Shown: positions 1-11,944 of the stretch, piece after piece
Numbering within the stretch: position 1 is the stretch's first letter
Layout of the letters: every line of letters starts with the position of its first letter
DNA from: Branchiostoma belcheri
Taxonomy: Eukaryota > Chordata > Leptocardii > Amphioxiformes > Branchiostomatidae
DNA: 64,000 nt
Reading direction: 5' to 3'
Assembly (NCBI RefSeq): GCF_001625305.1
Contig: NW_017803490.1
Span: 656,049 to 720,048, forward strand
Program-made: the position numbers and the translations under genes
Notes under the pieces: generated by a model
Seen by the model: only the letters and a program-made list of their open reading frames with translations
Told to the model about the DNA's origin: nothing
Databases searched by the model: none

Positions 1-1376
1 AACGGCAAGTACGAGGGGCTGAATACGAAGCTTTTTTGAAGCTATTTCTGCCATTTCAGTTTTTACGAAAGTTACAAACTATAATGTACAATTTATACAA
101 ATATACGTTTGTACTCAGTTGAAATATTTTAATTGTCTGAGCTATTTATATAGATAGATACTTTGCAGAACAAGCTGCTAGATACAAAAGATACAAAAAT
201 TCTGCTGCAGTACCAAGGTCATCCAACAGGAGGCCCATATTTGACCTTGATCTTTGTCTTTCCAAGACTTACCATCATACCAAATATCATCACCATCCAT
301 AAAGGCGTTCTGAAGTTGTGCTGACAACAAAGTTGCGGAAACACACACAGACAGACACACACACACACAGACATACAGACAGACACGCCAAAAACAATAC
401 CTCCATTTTTCATGGAGGTAATAACTTTTAGCTTGTCTAATAAGCTACATTCGCATAGTGTTTCAAATCCTACAGAAGCGACATTCATTTTCCCATTGTT
501 GCAAAGAAACACACACACTATTAGGGTTTTATTTAAACCTGATTATCCAGAGTTCACAATTACAATGATAAAGACATTTTACAAAGTACAAACAAAAGTA
601 CCAGACAATGTGTCATACATTATGTTTTCTTCCAATTTTACCAACAAAACTGTCCGAGTGTCCGATAAATTGTGACTTTCCAAAAGACCACTGTATCCAA
701 GTACTAATCTTACTTCGTAAAACAAGAATGATATAAGCAGAAGCAGATCTAATTTTCATTTATGATACTGTAAGCTGTATGAATTTTTAGTCCTTGGGCC
801 ACACCAATTTAATTTGTTGGTTCTCGGATTCGCCTCTTCCTTTTTTTCTGATTTGCAAAAAAAAAAAGATTCTGGTTCTGAATCAGCTCAAAAATGCTCA
901 TATTTTGCCCCCAATCATGGAGGAAAGTCCTTTTCTTCCAAGTTGTTACAGTTTTTCCATCTATCAATGCAGTGGTTTGATTAAAAGTTCAAAATTAATT
1001 GTTTTAATATTAACCCAGCCTATCGTTGCATTTGGGGCTATAATAGGATGCCTAGACCTGTTTTTATTTTTATTTTTCCACCGGTACCCTGTCTCTTCAT
1101 ATTTTTTCTGAAAAAATCCGAGAACCAACAAATTAAATATTAATACTTATAGTTTTACCACGGCACACCCATATACCTGCACCTGAAATAACATCACGTT
1201 ATGCAAATGACACACGTGACTCTGTGAGCGGTGTATCGTACGTTGCAGAAAGTCTGTGGCGCCCCCCGTCTCTGTTGAGGGACGTTTGCAATTTCCCGAG
1301 ATCGCGATGTGGATGGCCCCTTGTGTTGGCTCAAAGTGACTTCTAAACATAGATGAACTTTTCAAGATCTAAACTT
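1..1376. other. 3' flank of the sialyltransferase gene, no gene seen
   Basis: No coding signal found. A CA-rich simple stretch lies around 350-398 beside a low-complexity segment, and a truncated GGCCACACC MITE occupies 797-1138. The remaining sequence looks unique or too degraded to name. Confidence 0.6.
797..1138 (+). mobile_element. MITE, GGCCACACC family (family A), 3' end truncated
   Basis: The left end GGCCACACCAATTTAATTTG and the inverted right end match full copies at 8941, 11574, 23851, 45341 and 57685. The last bases of the right terminal repeat are missing, and no target duplication is readable. Confidence 0.75.
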
Positions 1377-1382
1377 TTATTT
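1377..1382 (-). promoter_or_regulatory. poly(A) signal AATAAA for the sialyltransferase gene
   Basis: AATAAA on the minus strand about 55 bases beyond the stop codon at 1437-1439. It is the first canonical signal downstream, so the 3' UTR is probably short. Confidence 0.6.
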
Positions 1383-1436
1383 TTCAAAGAAGACCCGTTC
1401 CCATCATTTGCATTGTCAATATAGAGTCATCACAAT

Positions 1437-4370
1437 TTATGTACATTTGTCAATGTGATACGTCAGGACGCCCTTGGCGTCTAGTTCGCGCATGAATTCG
1501 TACTCCGTATTGTAGTGATGCGGTTTTGGGAAGAGTCCATGTCCCGGGAGGGGGTCGTCGTGGTAGTGGAACAGGACGGTGCGGTTCCAAGGGTCGTAGT
1601 CGAGCGGGTAGAAGCCGTACAGGTCCAGCTGGTCACAGAACGTCAGGGCCAGCAGGTACGCAATCACACCAACGGAGGGGGCTTCAGCGTCAGGGTACAA
1701 CTTCTGCAGCAAACTACGTAGAAACAAGACGTAGAAATACCCGAATGAATTACATCACACAATGGATTATATCTCATACGATTGTATGAACTAAACTTCC
1801 ACGATTGTAACGTCAGTGAAATTTTACCAATTCCTAGCCACACACTAAATTATGTCAATTTATGACCCAAGGGCACACTGGATTCACTACCCCATCTTTC
1901 CAGTGAACCTCGGCTAAAGTGGCCCAAGTCCCCAGGACGAAGTGCGGATTGGACACAAACACACAAACAAACATCAATTAACGCGACCGAAAACAATACT
2001 TCCGTCCCGTCTACATGTATGATATTCTACCGGTAGAGACCCGATCAGAGTGTCTGCTGATATAGAGACTCTGACAGGGGTCTGCCAGTGGAATTGCAGA
2101 TTCTACCAGATCGGAGTCTCTATATTGATATTTAACGTTAAATATAGATATGTTGACTCGTTTTGCTAAGGCCATGTTGATTTGATTATATGGATGACAT
2201 CTGCGCGCGCATAATTTCTCTCCCGTTTCCAAAAAAAAAAGTTTTCAACCATACTGTAAATCGTACAAAACAGTTTCAAAATGAGCAAATATATACCGTA
2301 AGTTGAAAAAAAACATTGGAAAACGATACCAATGTCATAGAATGCCAAAATCAAACGAAAAAAGACAAAAATGTAAAGAAATGAATTTGAAGAGTAGATT
2401 ATTCGCCAAACCATACTCTGTGTCATTTGTTCAGCATTCATGACCACGTAGATTTCATAATGAAAGCAACTTTTTTTTGCAAAACTTTTTTTCGCTCGCG
2501 TCAGTCATTGTCAGTTTTGGGGTTCCCAGAGGATGTCATCCATATAATCAAATCAACATGGCCTAAGACTAGTACTTACTCTACTGTCAGGTCCTTCAGT
2601 GTGACCAGGTTGTAAGTCATCGTGGCTCGGAGTTGGTGCTCTGCTAGTATCTCCAGTAGAGTTTCTAGCCTAAGACTCGGTCCTGTAGCAACACCCATGG
2701 ACAGTTCATACAGCGGCTTCGGGTAGAAGATGACGGTGTTGTTGTACTGCCGGAGTCTAGTCATGATCTCGTCTTTTCCCTGAACCTTCACGCTCAGGGA
2801 TTCCTTCTTTCTCTTCTCTTCTGCGTCTTCGGCGAAACTGTTGGTGATGATGTGTAGTTTGTAGGTACCGAGGACCACGAGATTGACCTGCGGTGGTAAC
2901 AGGATTTTGTTTAAAGTTAAAACTTTTGGTCCAACACAAAAAATTCTCTCACCTAGAGTTTTCGACTAGTCACTCTGGTCTTCCTCAGTAGACTGACCCA
3001 GTGAAGCTTGTCACGTGCCTTCTTTGAAGTGTGACGTCATATGCACCAGGGCCTATCACCCTTCATTGAACCGCGACGGGGGCCGACATTATCTACAAGA
3101 TACCTTTGACCCAGTGTTAATAAATAACCAAGTAAACAAACCTTGGTCCCAACGTCGTTCTTGAACTCCTCTAGCGGCGCGAAGTTGAATCGCATGATGA
3201 AGTCGTGCTGGTCGATCTGGCGTCCGCAACCGCTGTCACGAACGATGCCAGAACTCCCTACGATCGCGCACGACTTCTGTCGCACGATCGGAGTGCCTCC
3301 ACGACACTCGGTGTAGGGCTCGCCGTGCTTGTGGCACTTCTCCGTGTCTTGTTCGAAGTCGGAAAAGAAGACCATGTCCCGGTCGACTTTGAAGACCGAG
3401 CTTATATGTTTCCTACAAAAATAAGACGGCAAAGATAAAAGAATTGGGTTTTGAACGATGAAAAATTGGGTTTTGAACGATGAAAAATTGGGTTTTGAAC
3501 AATGAAAAATTGGGTTTTGGACGATGAAAAATTGGGTTTTGAACGATGAAAAATTGGGTTTTGAACGATGAAAAATTGGGTTTTGAACGATGAAAAATTG
3601 GGTTTTGAACGGTGAAAACGGGTTTTGAACGGTGAAAAATGTGTTTTGAACGATGACAACTGACCTGATGAAGCCTTGTTGAACTTGTACCTTTGGTCTT
3701 TCGTATCTTTATATGTGCATAACAGTTGTCCCTCCCCAAATAAAATCGCGTTATTTGTGGTGGTAGTTTCAAGCAACATTGGAAAGGTTCATCATCGAGG
3801 CGTTGCCAAAATATTAGTCTAATTTTCCAGGCTGTAACAGTCATGGCTTAGTATATAGGGGGACGTACGCTTAGTGGACAGGGGGGGATAGTGTAGCAGC
3901 CCTGACCTCTGACCTAAATATGTAATCACTGTGGCTTGCATATAGTGAGTGAGCCATGATTGGATGGAACAGGCTAGTGGCACAGCAGCTTCTTAAGTGA
4001 AACTTGGTTTGAGCAAGACTCGAGACCCAGAACTGGAGTCCCATGTACGCAATCATTGAAGGTCAAGTTTGAACTTGTAGGATGCCCCTACCTGATGTCG
4101 TCTGCCGTCCTAAAGTATTTGTTTCTCCAGTCGTTGTCTCCTTGCCACGGTCCGTCCGGACTCGGGACTACTTTCATCTGTTCTCTTGAACTTCTAACAG
4201 GCTGCTGCTGTGGCGAGTCGGCTGCTTTCCTGATCGGACCGCCCTGGACTTCCTCCACTATACTGCGTCTCACCCTTCCCAGCCTACCGTCACTGTCAAG
4301 TCTGTAATATTAAACAAGTAAAACGTTCAGTTTACTTCAGATTGACCATACAGAGATTTCCTACCGCACT

Positions 4371-4420
<50 letters not shown>

Positions 4421-6112
4421 GAATATGCCTGTCCATGGTGCTAAACACCATCCACACACAGATGAACATGCCTGTCCTTGGTGCTAAACACTAACCACAT
4501 ACGCGCACGCACGCACACAAACACACGCACGCGCGCGCACGCACGCACGCAAAAAGACAAGACTACAAAAGACAAGCTGACAGAAAAGAGACCCAAAGTG
4601 CCAACAGAACACTCCCAGGGCCACAAACCCAGCTTGTCGGCAGCCCCCCGTGGTGAGTTCAGGACACCCCGCCTCAGGCCCTTCGGCAAACTGGGCTGGT
4701 CCGATTTAACGGTTGAATGAATTCCGATAGGTGTACTACATGTAGTAAATCACTGGGAAAACCACTGGTCGTCGAGCGGGAACCCAGCAATTGTCCAGCT
4801 TATGGTTGGAATCAGAAAGGAGGTTAAATACTTGTATTAAACCTCCTTGGAATCAGCGAGGACATTATATAATATATCTGTAGTGTCCTTAGAATCAGGC
4901 ACGTTTCAGGCACGTTTCTCCGCTTATCCAATACCGTAGATTTGCCCCAGGCACGGTTTTGGATACGCGTGGACTGCGTGGGTTTGGATAAAACGCTTTT
5001 CTGGATACAATTAGCAACACCAGCCTTATTTCGGATTACAAAACTATGATGTTCAGCAGTAAGCACGATATTTAGATAACTGAACAAATATTTTGGAGAA
5101 TACCGCAACCACAACATAGCCTCCGTAGCAGGCTTATAGAACTGGGGGGTGGGGTGGTGGTCTTCGGCTATTTTCCGATTAGCCCAGTTCAACAAACGGG
5201 GGTAATTCAACCAGGCCGGTTATGTTGTCTATATGCAATCAGAAAATAGCACATAAAAGCTCCCAAAGACCCCCAAATCTCCAGTTTTTGGCATGTTATG
5301 GAGGCTAATTAACCACAACACACGTTTAACGAGTGTCTGGGCGTCAGCTAGTAGGTATCTGTCTGCTCAATGTAGCCTAAGGACAAAGCCTTAATGTCAT
5401 GTCACACGTGTCTGTGCACTGGGTCTATTATCTGTACATGGATATGTACATGTACAGTTAATCTAAACGTTTCGTTTATGTTTAAACACTTCAATATGCT
5501 CTGATCGTTATAGGCCGTGTACGTAATCTCCAAGCAGATCCTACGGTGGCAAGGCAGTACCAATTGGCCAGAGGAGCGTCCTTTTTGTAGCCACCGTAGG
5601 ATCTGCTTGGAGAATCCTGTTGTGGGGGTCGTGTGGCGTAACGACAGAGTGCTCGACTCGTGTTTCAAGCCATATGCACGGATTAAGTAAACAAATTAAA
5701 AGTTTTCCTTTTTTTTTACATCTTGATCAAAGTTTCGTCCTCTCTTTGTGTGGGGTCGTGTGGCGACTAGGAACCAAGAGGTCCCGGGTTCGAGTCCTGA
5801 CATGCCACAGATCTTGTGCCCTTGGTAAAGGCACTTTACACGACTCTCTTCACTCAACTCAAGTGAAAAATGAGTATTGTCCTGTCCTGTATGATCCTCT
5901 ATTTGTCCTCTGCGTTGGCGGCGACATAAAATAAGTTGATATAACTTGTGCTGTCATCATGTCTAGTCATGAAATTTTGGAATTAAAAAAAAGATGACGT
6001 GTACGTACCCATAGTTGACGGTGTAGACTCCCAGCCAGTAGCTGCCTGTCATCATCACCAACCACGTCACAACTATTAGAAACCAGCTCCGGGGGAGGTC
6101 AAACTCAGCCAT
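1437..6112 (-). CDS. ST8SIA-like: alpha-2,8-sialyltransferase-like protein (ST8Sia family, GT29)
   Basis: Golgi type II membrane enzyme expected to transfer sialic acid from CMP-sialic acid onto sialylated glycans. Coding exons in order: 6009-6112, 4092-4301, 3142-3412, 2580-2887, 1437-1713. They have GT/AG borders and continuous phase and give 389 aa, a normal length for ST8Sia. Residues about 9-31 form the signal anchor. Sialylmotif L starts near C153 ([10 protein letters not shown]) and ends at DVGTK near 195. Sialylmotif S is near 310-332 ([11 protein letters not shown]324). An FHYHDD motif-III region lies near 346-351, and the motif VS pattern H363-x4-E368 is present. The protein ends in Cys-Thr, and C388 fits the conserved C-terminal cysteine of ST8 enzymes. 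An AG acceptor lies 8 bases upstream of the ATG, so a 5' UTR exon is likely. Motif L resembles the ST8Sia II/III/IV type, but the exact subfamily and linkage are not settled. Confidence 0.9.
2058..2130. repeat. small foldback sequence in intron 4
   Basis: GATATAGAGACTC near 2058 is answered by the inverted GAGTCTCTATATTGATA near 2116-2132, about 45 bases apart. It lies just before a MITE. Confidence 0.45.
2170..2563 (+). mobile_element. MITE, GGCCATGTTGATTTG family (family B), TAA target duplication
   Basis: Long terminal inverted repeats start GGCCATGTTGATTTGATTAT, and TAA lies on both sides (2167-2169 and 2564-2566). It sits in the last intron of the sialyltransferase gene. Other copies are at 6250-6645 and 62911-63198. 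Confidence 0.85.
2907..3040. mobile_element. partial copy of the palindromic TTGGTCCAACAC family (family F)
   Basis: It matches one arm and the middle of the full foldback element at 9554-9761, including CTCTCACCTAGAG and the CTGACCCAGTGAAGC core. It lies in intron 3 of the sialyltransferase gene. Confidence 0.6.
3444..3660. repeat. 22-bp minisatellite in intron 2
   Basis: About ten head-to-tail units of TTGGGTTTTGAACGATGAAA plus two A residues, the last ones diverged. It begins about 30 bases from an exon edge. Long translations across it are artefacts of the repeat. Confidence 0.9.
4375..4417. repeat. (CA)n microsatellite
   Basis: About 20 uninterrupted CA units in intron 1 of the sialyltransferase gene. 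A second impure ACGC/ACAC tract lies at 4500-4552. Confidence 0.9.
4816..4848. mobile_element. 33-bp palindromic micro-element with 8-bp target duplication
   Basis: The palindrome AAAGGAGGTTAAATAC...AAACCTCCTT is flanked on both sides by GGAATCAG (4808-4815 and 4849-4856). Related copies lie at 30284-30312 and about 63959-63991. Confidence 0.7.
5116..5308. repeat. about 195-bp interspersed repeat (TAGCCTCC ends)
   Basis: It shares most of its length with 41096-41294, including GGCTTATAGAACTGG and GTTGTCTATATGCAATCAGA. It starts with TAGCCTCC and ends with the inverted GGAGGCTA. Probably a MITE. Confidence 0.65.
5528..5612. repeat. 85-bp foldback element
   Basis: Perfect 22-bp inverted arms (CTCCAAGCAGATCCTACGGT plus GG) surround a short unpaired middle. 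It lies in intron 1 of the sialyltransferase gene. Confidence 0.7.
5747..5990 (+). mobile_element. tRNA-derived SINE, tail type 1
   Basis: The head has a tRNA-like A-box region (GTCGTGTGGCG) and B box (GGTTCGAGTCC). The body CCCTTGGTAAAGGCAC is shared with 37029, 47597, 49317, 55146 and 60757. The 3' part ending GTCTAGTCATGAAAT is shared with 37029 and partly with 60757. A second head fragment lies just upstream at 5618-5665. Confidence 0.8.
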
Positions 6113-6249
6113 GACTTTCCTACAAATAAGAAAAAAAGTCAGATCATGATGAAATCGTAATTCATGCTCAATCAGAAACGACTCTACTAGACATCCTTAC
6201 TGTTAGTGTTACCCCTTCTTTGCTCTTTAGCAGAGGCGTTTCTCAGTAA

Positions 6250-6645
6250 GGCCATGTTGATTTGATTATATGGATGACATCCTCCGGGAGCCCCAAAACT
6301 GAAGCGCGCGTGCGAATAAAAAAAAGTTTGGCAAAAAAAAAAGTTGTTTTCATTATGAAATCTACGTGGTCATGAGGGTTGAACAAATGGGACAGAATAT
6401 GGTTTGGCGAATAATCTAGTCTTCAAGTTCATTTCTTTACAATTTCGTCTTTTTTTTTTGTTTGATTTTGGCATTCTACGACATTGGTATAGTTTTTACT
6501 TATTTTTTTGTAACTTACGATATATTTTTGCTCATTTTACAACTGTTTTGTACGATTTACAGTATGGTTGAAAACTTTTTTTTTTGAAACGGCCGAAAAT
6601 TCGTGCGCGCGTGGATGTCATCCATATAATCAAATCAACATGGCC
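6250..6645 (+). mobile_element. MITE, family B
   Basis: The same long terminal inverted repeats and GCGCGC-rich subterminal zone as 2170-2563. It is preceded by TAA and followed by TTA, so the 3-bp target duplication is imperfect. Confidence 0.8.
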
Positions 6646-7966
6646 TTACGGTCACCGTGATGTTGTCAATTCCTTTAATTTACATTTAATGTACATCTGC
6701 TTCGCTATTAGGGAAGTACAGGATAAGCTACACTCTGTACATTGTTTATTATTCCTCCGAAGAAAGTTAACTAAATGTATCTCTGGATACTAGTACGTGT
6801 AATGTGTCCCAAATAGAAATGTTTTGTAGGTGTGCAAAGCTAGAAACTCCTGAGTCGGAATCGTACACCATAAAACTTCTAACAAGTTGTTCCAATGTTG
6901 ATGGTATTTCTTACTGTCTTTCCGCCCCCTTCCCCCAAGAAACACGTGAACTCTGTTTACCGACGTCTTGAAAGCCTGGGGTCAATCAGAGTGTATGTCA
7001 AAGCAGACAAAGGCAGACGATTATCATGTAATAACAGACAGATCAAGGAGATTCTGGGGTTATGCAACTATCTGACAGAACAACGAACCCCTTCACACTT
7101 CATTGTACGTATAAAACTAAACTGTACAGGTGACATTTATAATTAAGACATAGTGATCAAAACAACAACCCGATTCAAAATGATGAAATACTACAGCCAC
7201 AGTGACCCTGTAATTGAGAATTATGGCTTTTTATCACATTATAGTCAAATTGATGTATGTATGTGAGAATTTCGAATAACATCGTTGCATAACAGGTTGC
7301 ATAACATTGATTGTAACACACCTGGCCATGCCAGTGTTACAGACAGAAATTTTCAAACTCTGTATACAGCTACTTAAACCAAAAACGTAGTAGATAGACC
7401 TCTTATGTACACGTACTATAGTAAGCTAAACGATTAACTATCTAGTTAGTAATAAGTTAAACTAGTAAATTAACTAGCACTCACCAAGTTAGTAGATCAT
7501 TTTATCGAAGACGGGAGAGGAGTTGTAGTGGAAGTGAACACTTTGGGCGACACTTCTGAAAGACGACAAAAATGGCGTGCATATATACCTGTGGAAAAAA
7601 AACATGGCGGGGCCTGAGGCCAAAAAAAATTAACCCATGACCCCAAATGACAAGGACAGCAATTATGATGATACCAAATAAAAGATATCCTTTTGGAAAT
7701 TTTTAATGGCTTCACAATATCATCGTTGATGATTATCGTATGTTTTTGTCAATCAGAAAGCTGCAGTGAATGTTATCTTTTGGACGACAATGCAAGGTGG
7801 GGAAGAGAGCAAGGAAAATTACCTTAACTATTTTGACCTTTTCCAAACCCTGTCAGACAGGTTGGTAATGTCAGAGGCCACCATAATTAGCTTGTGCACG
7901 TGTCTCTTTACGTACAAAAGCGACATCTTGTGAATTACAAGTGTACTACACCTTTGTGTCAAGTAA

Positions 7967-8405
7967 GGCCACACCGCCTTAATTTTATGGATGGCATCCT
8001 CTGAAGACCCCCAAACTAGTGCGCGCGGGCGAATAAAATAAAAATCTGACCAAAAATAAAAATGCTACTAAACCACAGGAATACAAAGACAAATTTGGTA
8101 TTGTGAATTTGCGGCAAAACATATACGACAAGCTGGCACATGCTGGCTTTTTGCAGAATTTATGAATCGACACTGTACGTATGTACTGAGTTCTTGAGTC
8201 GTATGGAGCTTCGATAGCCTGAATGCCATCATCCGGATTACCACCGGCTCCGTATTGTCGCTATAAAGCAAGCTTCCATGGACTACCCAGGCCTAGCTAT
8301 AGAGCCAGGCCAGAGCCTCGGATGACGTGATCTTTTTTTTTTTTTGAGAACAGGCGAAAATCAGTGCGCGCGCGGATGTCATCCATAAAATTAAGCGATG
8401 TGGCC
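7967..8405 (+). mobile_element. [24 protein letters not shown] family (family C), TAA duplication
   Basis: The ends are inverted, with ATGGATGNCATC and GCGCGC just inside them, and TAA lies on both sides. The interior is unrelated to family B, although the subterminal ATGGATGACATC is shared. A relative lies at 55924-56335. Confidence 0.8.
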
Positions 8406-8599
8406 TAAGGCATCAATGATAATGATTTCAACGAATGACTCGTCCTCTAGTTATCATCCCTTATAAAACTCTTATAACTATTTAAGCTTCTTTCCTGTTG
8501 CGAAAAGTTTGAGCTTTAGGAAAACTTTGGATTCGTTTAACGCATTTTATAATTAGGTGGGTTTGGAAATAAAATGGAATGGCTTTCTTCAGTGATGTG

Positions 8600-8862
8600 A
8601 ACTTTAAAGTCAGTATCTTATGTCTTTGTTCAACAATTTCTATATCTTATCCATCATACGGCATTATATTATATTTGATGTACAATATTTGATGTTAATG
8701 ATGTTTATTATTGCAATTTGTTTTGTATTTAATAATGTAATCTGTATTTATATTCTGTATGTTGTGTTTGGGAGGACAACTTGTAAAGGTGTCAATGCAC
8801 CTGTTTTGTCCTCCCTTCCACTTGTATATCTGGTGGTAAACTCAAATAAACAAAATAATTAA
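8600..8862 (+). mobile_element. probable non-LTR retrotransposon 3' tail
   Basis: AT-rich sequence with GTTTGGGAGGACAACTTGT and CTCAAATAAACAAAATAATT at the end, resembling the tails at 21400-21551 and 24480-24760. No reverse transcriptase reading is left. Confidence 0.4.
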
Positions 8863-8940
8863 TATACACTATTCTTCATATCTTGAAAAAAGGTTATTTT
8901 ACGTCATTCAGCCTATCATAACTAAAATTCCTGTTCATTA

Positions 8941-9286
8941 GGCCACACCAATTTAATTTTTTGGTTCTCAGATTTTTTTCAGAAAAATATGAAGCGACAG
9001 GGCGAAAAAAAAAACAGGTGTAGGCATCCCCAAATGCTACGATAGGAGCGCATGAAGTCAACACAAAAGGCTGAGTAAAGGTTTAAACAATCAATTTTGA
9101 ACTTTTAAACAAACCACTGCATTCAATTTGATACATGTAAAAACTAGGAAGAGAAGGACTTCTTTCAACTGTTGGGGGTAAAATAAGAGCATTTCTAATT
9201 AATTCAGAACCAGAATTGTTTTTTTTTCAAATCAGAAAAAAATGAAGAGGCAAATCCAAGAACCAACAAATCAGATTGGTGTGGCC
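8941..9286 (+). mobile_element. MITE, family A, TTA duplication
   Basis: Complete copy, GGCCACACCAATTTAATTTT to the inverted ATTGGTGTGGCC, with TTA on both sides (8938-8940 and 9287-9289). Its interior ACTAGGAAGAGAAGG is an uninterrupted version of the site invaded in the copy at 30094. Confidence 0.85.
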
Positions 9287-9553
9287 TTAGAATACTGAAT
9301 CCAACACTCTGTACAAGAAAAATCCCCGAGACAATTGTATATACAAACATCCATTTAATACCTGTTTTTGTACATGAATTGCACAATATCTTATTGAGTG
9401 CTCCACCATTGGTCAACCAGCAAAAACATAATATAACTTCTACAAATGGCTACAAAGAGCAGCATGAAAAAGTAAATGAAAATTAACGAAATGCAGTGTT
9501 TAAAGCAATCGAAATATACTATCATGAAAGTTCATCTGTGTTGGTAGCTACAT

Positions 9554-9761
9554 GTTTAAAATTAAAACTTTTGGTCCAACACAAAAATTCTCTCACCTAG
9601 AGCTTTCGACCAGATACCTTTGACCCAGTGTTGACGTCACACTTCAAAGAAGCCACGTGACAAGCCTCACTGGGTCAGTCTACTGAGGAAGACCAGAGTG
9701 ACTGGTCGAAAGCTCTAGGTGAGAGAATTTTTGCGTTGGACCGAAAGTTTTAACTTTAAAC
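9554..9761. mobile_element. palindromic MITE, family F
   Basis: About 60-bp inverted arms (GTTTAAAATTAAAACTTTTG / CGAAAGTTTTAACTTTAAAC) containing CTCTCACCTAGAGCTTTCGA, around a centre with a second smaller inverted pair near CTGGGTCA. Fragments are at 2907-3040 and 55752-55862. Confidence 0.75.
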
Positions 9762-10000
9762 AATCAAAATATAGTGTTAGGCGAGTTATTTCTATCGTCC
9801 TAAATATATGACAGGGTATGGTATGGTGAATACACATTCTGTCATTTTCCTGATTGTTGAATGATTTTTAAAAAAATATCCCCAAAATAATTTGCTGCCT
9901 TATTTCTGACATTGCTGTGTTATCATATCATGATCTTCATCAATTTATCAATTCAAGATCTGTACATTTAGAACTAACAACAGCAAACTGCAGGAATTAC

Positions 10001-10335
10001 TGAGTAGCAAAGTTCTTTGATCGGAACCATTTATTTTTCACGAGCCGACGTTTTGATGACCGTCTGTCATCTTCATCAGGGCAATTCTGACTGGTTTACT
10101 GTGCACTGACACTAGATGTTACTTGGTGCATAGTGCACTAAAGGTGTTACATAGTTCACAGTGCACTGTTACTTGGTTCACAGTACACTTAAACTAGTTT
10201 TTACTGTTAACAATGGATTTCCGAACGTAGTGCAATTGTGACATACATACTAGATGAAGATGACAGTCATCGAAACGTCAGCTCATGAAAATTAAATGGT
10301 TGTGATCAAAGAACTTTGCTATCCATTCGTTTACC
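10001..10335. repeat. foldback repeat with CTGATGA/GAAAC-type arms
   Basis: The arms near 10001-10085 and 10250-10330 are imperfect inverted copies (AGCAAAGTTCTTTGATC / GATCAAAGAACTTTGCTA). The interior repeats GTGCACT several times. No coding sequence. Confidence 0.6.
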
Positions 10336-11573
10336 AACCTGATGAAATTATTTACGGATACAAGAATTACTGTTTTGGATTAGTGTATGTAAGTCGTGCA
10401 ATAATCTATTTACTAGTACCCATTTTATCCAATCACAAACATTAAAACAAACCACCTTATCAACCAATTAGCAAGTACAAAATTAACAGCATTGAAAAAT
10501 ACATTGACTACCAAAAACTATACACTTTGTAAGATTAAGTATTATCACCATCAGTACTTGAATGTTTTCAATTGATTTGTACAATTATACAAAATGTATA
10601 CGCTTTGAATGGAACATTGGACACAGTGATTTTTTGTAAGAGGAGCAGTAAACTAAAATATAGATAAACAAAAAACTTATATTAAAAGTCAAAATCATAA
10701 CTACAAAAAATACTTGAGGTGCAGGAGACAGTTTTGCATTAATATAACTAAACATTTTAAGCCTTCTTAGCTTCTTAAAACATGCTACTAGGGTTGGCAG
10801 TGATAAATAAAGGTATCGGTAAATTAAAATTTGAAAAGTGAAAAAAAACAGTGTTCTTGCTTAGCATACCTCATTGAAAAATTATTATGGACAAAATACT
10901 CTAAAATATATAATTAGCTCCAATGAATGTCCATTTCATATAAGCACTGTGATTTGCTATCCAAGGTAGTTCAAATCTTTCTGGAAAAAAATGGTCACCT
11001 TGAACTTCCAGAAGGGTTAAAGTTGGTGAGTTTTACATGATTATTTCCGATACAAAACCATTATTAACTTCTTCTAAATCTAGCAAAAAGTTTCAAGCAT
11101 TATTTTACACACTTCATACTAGTAGCTCATGACTCTATCAAACACCTTTCTGCAAAATATATTTGCTACAATGACACTGCATAACGTATATGTACATCTT
11201 CGACCATTGGATTTTCCTTGTCGTCGTTTTTGGGACCTGTTACGTTCTATACGCGAAAAATGAAATCATTTTTTTACCTAGACTCTGGTATTTACAATAC
11301 CTCATATTTATAGACTAGGATATACTTAATGTCCTTGTTGGAAACCACAAGAATTATGTACAAACCTATGAACAAATGCTAACTTGTATTACAGAATTCA
11401 ATCATGTTGAAACATCTAGTTAATATATTTTGTGACACCTGTTTTCATTTTGTTGAATATAATTTTGGTCTGAGAAAGCTTGTATATGAAAAAAAAGTGA
11501 TTTATATTTCATCCGTAAGTTTACAATGTTATTACCGTATCACTGTAATTTTGCATTTTCTTGTTAACTGTTA

Positions 11574-11944
11574 GGCCACACCAATTTCATTTCTTGGTTA
11601 ACGGATTCGCCAGCTTCATTATTTTTCTGATTTGCAAAAAAAAAAAAATTTAGAATCAACTGTAAAATGCTCATATTTTGCCCTGAACAGTTGAAAACAG
11701 TCCTTTTCTTCCTAGTTGTTACAGTCATTCCATCTTTCAATGCAGTAGTATCATTAAAAGTTCAAAATTCATTGTTTAAATTTTAAACCAGCCTGGTGTG
11801 TTGACTTCATATGGCTCCTATCGTACCATTTTGGGCCATAACAGGATGCCTATAGGCCTGTTTTTATTTTTATTTTTTTTCGCCCGCCTGCTCCATTATT
11901 TTTCTAGAAAAATCCGTTAACCAAGAAATTAAATTGGTGTGGCC
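11574..11944 (+). mobile_element. MITE, family A
   Basis: Full-length copy of the subtype using TTGGTTAACGGATT instead of TTGGTTCTCGGATT. It is preceded by TTA; the right flank reads TTT, so the duplication is imperfect. Confidence 0.8.

Noticed and set aside
3402-3844. Repetitive Phe/Lys/Pro-rich open readings on the minus strand
   Set aside because: They come from the 22-bp minisatellite in a sialyltransferase intron; no splice signals or homology.
3960-4056. Gene remnants between sialyltransferase exons
   Set aside because: No motif or phase-compatible exon beyond the five already assigned.
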